The notes under the pieces were generated by a model, which was not told the DNA's origin, did no database searches, and saw only the letters and a program-made list of their open reading frames with translations. Source: an uncultured Mollicutes bacterium (GTDB taxonomy: Bacteria > Bacillota_I > Bacilli_A > RFN20 > CAG-449). From it: a stretch of 9,534 nucleotides of DNA. Location of the stretch: positions 1 to 9,534 of the forward strand of contig URVS01000044.1 in the NCBI GenBank assembly GCA_900551385.1. The letters run 5' to 3'. The first letter of the stretch is position 1, and every line of letters begins with the position of its first letter. Positions 6,889-9,534 of the stretch are shown piece after piece. The position numbers were made by a program, and so were the translations under genes.

Positions 6889-8337
6889 TTAAGCTTCTTT
6901 TCTTAATTCTTCGATTAAAGCTTTTTTTCTATTTTGGATTTCTTCTCTAGCTTTTTTAATTTCTTCTCCATGTTTAGATTCGAAATCACTAAAGAATTTA
7001 TCTTTATCTTCATTTAATTTCTTTTCTGTATCTGCAACTTTTTCTTCAATTTGTTTAGTTAAATCATCAGGCAATTCATTTCTAATTTTTTGTAATGAAG
7101 CTAAACAAGTTTGAATAGCTTTTCTAGCAGTTTCAATAAAAGATAATGCAGCTTGGTGAGCAGAATCTAATGTAGCTTGGCTACTATCAAGAAGTTTATC
7201 AGCAGTATCTAAAGCTTCATTTGCTACTTTAATTTGAGCTTCAATAACTTTATATTCTTCACCTTGCTCTTTTAATTCATCTAATTTAGCTTGTAAATCA
7301 TTTACTTTCTTTCTATTTGCAAGTACTTGATCTTTATATCCACTTACTGCTTTAGATGCTTTTGCATAAGCTGAATCTTCACTTACTAAATAATTGTAAA
7401 CAGTTTTATCTAAATTTGTATATGCATTAGATAAACTTTCAAAAGCTTGATCATAAAGTGATAAAATAGCTTTATAAAGAGTATTTGTTGTATCTATAGC
7501 ATCTCTAACATATTGATTTTCACTTAAATTGATTTTTGATTCTTTTGCTTGGTTATAATAATATTCAAGTTGTTCAGAATAAATATCTGTTCTTTCTAAT
7601 TGATATGCTGCTACTAATTTAAGTAATTGTTCATAGCTCATCTTACTAACTTCTTCTTGAGTTAAAGTTGGATCTTGTTCCATAACAATTCTTTCTAGTT
7701 CACTTCTAGCATAACTTTCTATATTTTTTATAGTTGTAGTTATACCATATTTATCACAAGCATCTTTAACATAAGTTGTTACTTTATCTTGTAATTCTTT
7801 GACTGCTTCTTCATCGCTTGAAATAGAAATATTAATAGAATAATTATTAACTGATACTTCTCCATTTAATAAATATCCTGTTTCATTTTCTACTTTAACA
7901 ATAATATCCAAAGCATCATCTAAAGATTTACCTACAATTACTTCTCCAGAAATAATCATTTTTCCATCATCATTAACTCCTCTAACAGAAACAACTTTGT
8001 TATTAGAATCAACAACTAATTCAATATTAGGATTACCACTTGTATTTTGATCTTTTTCTAATCTAACTAAACTCTTAGTAGTAGTTTGTTTTTCTCCTAA
8101 TTCAACATTAACTAATGCTTTTGGAGTAGCGTTATTTTGAGGAATAACTAACACACATACAGTAATTGCACAAGCAGCTACTAAACCACCAGCTAAACAA
8201 CCAAATAAAACTTTCTTATTCATAAATAAACTCCTTTGCTTTGTAAATTCAATTTGTGAAGAGATTTTTGAATACATGTCAGGTACAGGAAATTTTTTTT
8301 CAAAATCAGATAAATATTTTTTTTCTTCTTTATTCAT
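6889..8337 (-). CDS. RsgI-like transmembrane anti-sigma factor with helical extracellular tail
   Basis: 482 aa from ATG 8337, with AGGAGG at 8352-8347. An ATG at 8355 in the same frame lies against this ribosome site and is rejected. Residues 1-40 are a short charged cytoplasmic segment, the likely sigma-binding part. Residues 43-65 form one membrane helix. Residues 75-207 match the RsgI middle-domain pattern (GNPNIELVVDSNNKVVSV, GKSLDDAL, NETGYL, YSINISISS). Asn102-Pro103 sits where RsgI proteins self-cleave before regulated proteolysis. Residues 215-482 are almost entirely helical, with heptad-like stretches at 335-385 and 425-482. They replace the sugar-binding or enzyme domains known in Clostridium RsgI proteins. 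The gene overlaps the sigma gene by 8 nt (ATGAATAA). It probably holds the sigma factor at the membrane until an outside signal triggers cleavage; the signal is unknown. Confidence 0.85.
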   Translation of the reverse strand: MNKEEKKYLSDFEKKFPVPDMYSKISSQIEFTKQRSLFMNKKVLFGCLAGGLVAACAITVCVLVIPQNNATPKALVNVELGEKQTTTKSLVRLEKDQNTSGNPNIELVVDSNNKVVSVRGVNDDGKMIISGEVIVGKSLDDALDIIVKVENETGYLLNGEVSVNNYSINISISSDEEAVKELQDKVTTYVKDACDKYGITTTIKNIESYARSELERIVMEQDPTLTQEEVSKMSYEQLLKLVAAYQLERTDIYSEQLEYYYNQAKESKINLSENQYVRDAIDTTNTLYKAILSLYDQAFESLSNAYTNLDKTVYNYLVSEDSAYAKASKAVSGYKDQVLANRKKVNDLQAKLDELKEQGEEYKVIEAQIKVANEALDTADKLLDSSQATLDSAHQAALSFIETARKAIQTCLASLQKIRNELPDDLTKQIEEKVADTEKKLNEDKDKFFSDFESKHGEEIKKAREEIQNRKKALIEELRKEA

Positions 8338-8851
8338 ATAATTTCTCCTCCTCATAATATTTCTTTAAAATCTTCATTGCTCGATAATATTTTGCTTGAA
8401 TTACACCTAAGGTTTGATTCAATTCATCGGCAATATCTTGAAAACTATCTTCTAGAACAACTTTCTTATAAACAATTTTTGCTTCCTCCGGACTAAGCAA
8501 CTTATTTAAAGTAATAGTTAATTCAAATTTAGAATAGTCTTCATTATAAGAGGCATCTAATGGCACTTGTAAGGTTTCTTTGTTTTGCTTTCTTTTTTTA
8601 TATGCATTTAATGCACAACTTTTAGCAATTGAAGCTAAATATTGTTTGAAACTACCTTTTTCTTGGTAATTAGATATATCATTCATTAGTTTTATAAATG
8701 TTTCTTGCAAGACATCTTGTGAAACTTGTTCATCTCTAGTAATGTCTAAGGCAATGTAATAAACTAATCGATAATATTCTTGATACACAAGATCGAAAGC
8801 ATATTTCTTTTTTAACTTCAAATCTAAGATTACCTTTTCATTGATACTCAT
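8330..8851 (-). CDS. ECF-type RNA polymerase sigma factor
   Basis: 173 aa, normal length for the ECF family. ATG at 8851 is preceded by AGGAG six nt upstream. Region 2 spans about residues 16-85 (FDLVYQEYYRLVYYIAL, then DVLQETFIKLM). Region 4 spans about 112-166 (LSPEEAKIVYKKVVLEDSF, DIADELNQTLGVIQAKYYRAMKIL split around the helix-turn-helix), with the small-residue/RA pattern typical of ECF region 4.2. It redirects RNA polymerase to its own promoter set and is expected to be held inactive by the anti-sigma encoded next; the two genes overlap by 8 nt. It does not look like SigI, the usual partner of RsgI. No clear ECF promoter was identified upstream of either unit, so the regulon is unknown. 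Confidence 0.93.
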   Translation of the reverse strand: MSINEKVILDLKLKKKYAFDLVYQEYYRLVYYIALDITRDEQVSQDVLQETFIKLMNDISNYQEKGSFKQYLASIAKSCALNAYKKRKQNKETLQVPLDASYNEDYSKFELTITLNKLLSPEEAKIVYKKVVLEDSFQDIADELNQTLGVIQAKYYRAMKILKKYYEEEKLYE

Positions 8852-8868
8852 TTATCTCTCCTACACTT

Positions 8869-8877
8869 ACTATAACA
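8869..8877 (-). promoter_or_regulatory. Possible extended -10 promoter for the sigma gene
   Basis: The minus strand reads TGTTATAGT, close to TGnTATAAT, 17 nt before ATG 8851. A TTGAGT lies upstream but only 11 nt away, too near for a -35. The predicted leader would be only about 10 nt, barely holding the AGGAG. This is a weak candidate. Confidence 0.3.
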
Positions 8878-8952
8878 ATCTAAACACTCAAAATTATTTT
8901 AAAAATTTAAATTTTCTATCTTTATATTAGTTTTTTAAAAAAAATTGTCTAT

Positions 8953-8987
8953 AAAAAAAGAAGATATGTAACACTTTTATCTTCTTT
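8953..8987 (-). terminator. Terminator after the ABC permease gene
   Basis: A 10-bp AT-rich stem (8957-8966 with 8978-8987) and an 11-nt loop are followed on the minus strand by a T run (8959-8953). It begins 6 nt after the TAA at 8993. The low GC of the stem makes it a weak hairpin, but placement and T-tract fit. Confidence 0.65.
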
Positions 8988-8992
8988 GTTAC

Positions 8993-9534
8993 TTAATTTG
9001 ATTTGTTTTTTCTATTTATTTGATAAAAATTAAGAACGATATATATAGCAAGTAAAACAACAATAGAAGCAATTAAATAATAATACATCATAATTATACT
9101 TACTTTTTGATCAAAGAAATAAATATTACAATCTAACGCATCTTTTAATGCTTCTATTCTTTCACTAGGCCAAGATAAATCATTAACTTCATTAATCGCG
9201 CTTTGCATCATATGATTTTTTATTAATGATGTACCATATGTCCCTGGTAAAAAAGATAATATTTTTCTTAAAGTAGGATTAAATGAAGAAATAGGCATAT
9301 ACGCTCCACATAAGAATCCATATCCTGCACTGACAATTGTTCCTACTGCCGAAATTTGTCCTTGAGTTTTTAAAAATAAATTTATAATTGAAGACAAAGC
9401 TGTTCCAAATAATACTAACAAGAATATATCTAACATTATTAATAAAATATCACTAAAAGTTATAAACCAGCCTATACATGCAATATAAATAAAACAAATA
9501 ATCATTGACACATAACAAACAATTAAAGTAACAA
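8993..9534 (-). CDS. ABC-2 type transporter permease, C-terminal part, 5' end beyond the window
   Basis: Open from the right edge to TAA at 8993, about 179 codons. The frame continues upstream of the GTG at 9511 to the window edge (VTLIVCYVSMII), so the real start lies outside and 9511 is not a start. Hydrophobic stretches occur near the edge, in the segment with DILLIMLDIFLLVLFG, around GTIVSAGYGFLCGAYMP, and at the C-terminus (MMYYYLIASIVVLLAIYIVL). The sequence GAYMPISSFNPTLRKILSFLP followed by TYG is the typical loop of ABC-2 membrane subunits (Gly-x-x-x-Pro, then a Leu-Pro-x-x-Tyr). An extracellular loop rich in charged residues follows. Such permeases pair with an ATPase, expected upstream outside the window, for drug, peptide or polymer export; the substrate cannot be read. 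It belongs to a separate unit from the genes to its left. Confidence 0.85.
   Translation of the reverse strand, partial: VTLIVCYVSMIICFIYIACIGWFITFSDILLIMLDIFLLVLFGTALSSIINLFLKTQGQISAVGTIVSAGYGFLCGAYMPISSFNPTLRKILSFLPGTYGTSLIKNHMMQSAINEVNDLSWPSERIEALKDALDCNIYFFDQKVSIIMMYYYLIASIVVLLAIYIVLNFYQINRKNKSN

Noticed and set aside
6889..8355. ATG 8355 as start of the anti-sigma factor
   Set aside because: That ATG lies immediately against the AGGAGG that serves ATG 8337, and the added residues (MRRRNY) are the translated ribosome site.
8993..9511. GTG 9511 as start of the permease
   Set aside because: The frame stays open to the window edge and the sequence begins inside the permease family's membrane region, so the gene is truncated by the window.
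1..9534. Plus-strand genes, tRNA/rRNA genes, CRISPR arrays, insertion sequences
   Set aside because: I saw no plus-strand reading frame with family features, no cloverleaf or rRNA-like sequence, no regularly spaced repeats and no transposase. The only exact long repeat is the module copy at 91-127 and 5119-5155.

Overview
The window is a very AT-rich bacterial segment in which every recognisable gene lies on the minus strand. Leucine is mostly TTA, arginine mostly AGA, Shine-Dalgarno sites are strong (AGGAGG, AGGTG), there is a CcpA-type cre site, and the largest product is an anchored surface glycosidase. Together these suggest a low-GC Firmicute or Mollicutes-related bacterium, possibly an uncultured gut Bacilli/Erysipelotrichia-like lineage. 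That placement is inference; no marker gene is present.

In transcription order (right to left): (1) 9534-8993 is the C-terminal part of an ABC-2 type permease, closed by a hairpin/T-tract terminator. (2) 8851-6889 is a two-gene unit, an ECF-type sigma factor overlapping by 8 nt a single-pass anti-sigma factor. The anti-sigma has an RsgI-like middle domain, a conserved Asn-Pro pair and a long helical extracellular tail, and a terminator follows. (3) 6840-6723 is a regulatory gap with an extended -10 promoter and a perfect 14-nt cre match. (4) 6722 to beyond position 1 is one tightly packed operon of five cistrons: a Big_2-domain lipoprotein, a four-helix membrane protein, a GH3 glycosidase with permuted domain order and membrane anchors, a 41-residue peptide missing from ordinary gene lists, and a second secreted Big_2 protein running off the left edge.

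The most notable feature is a single in-frame TGA (6275-6273) in the lipoprotein gene. The frame is otherwise open for 661 codons from 6722 to 4737, and the TGA falls where the other Big_2 repeats of the protein have Trp. All 25 other Trp codons in the window are TGG, and no gene here ends in TGA. A recent nonsense mutation, a base error, or occasional TGA-as-Trp decoding all fit; wholesale code 4 does not fit well.

The operon reads as a cell-surface carbohydrate module: bind (lipoprotein and second Big_2 protein, which share a C-terminal module), cut (anchored GH3), under catabolite repression (cre). The neighbouring sigma/anti-sigma pair has the architecture used by RsgI systems to sense extracellular polysaccharide, but a terminator and promoter separate the units, so a regulatory link is only a hypothesis.
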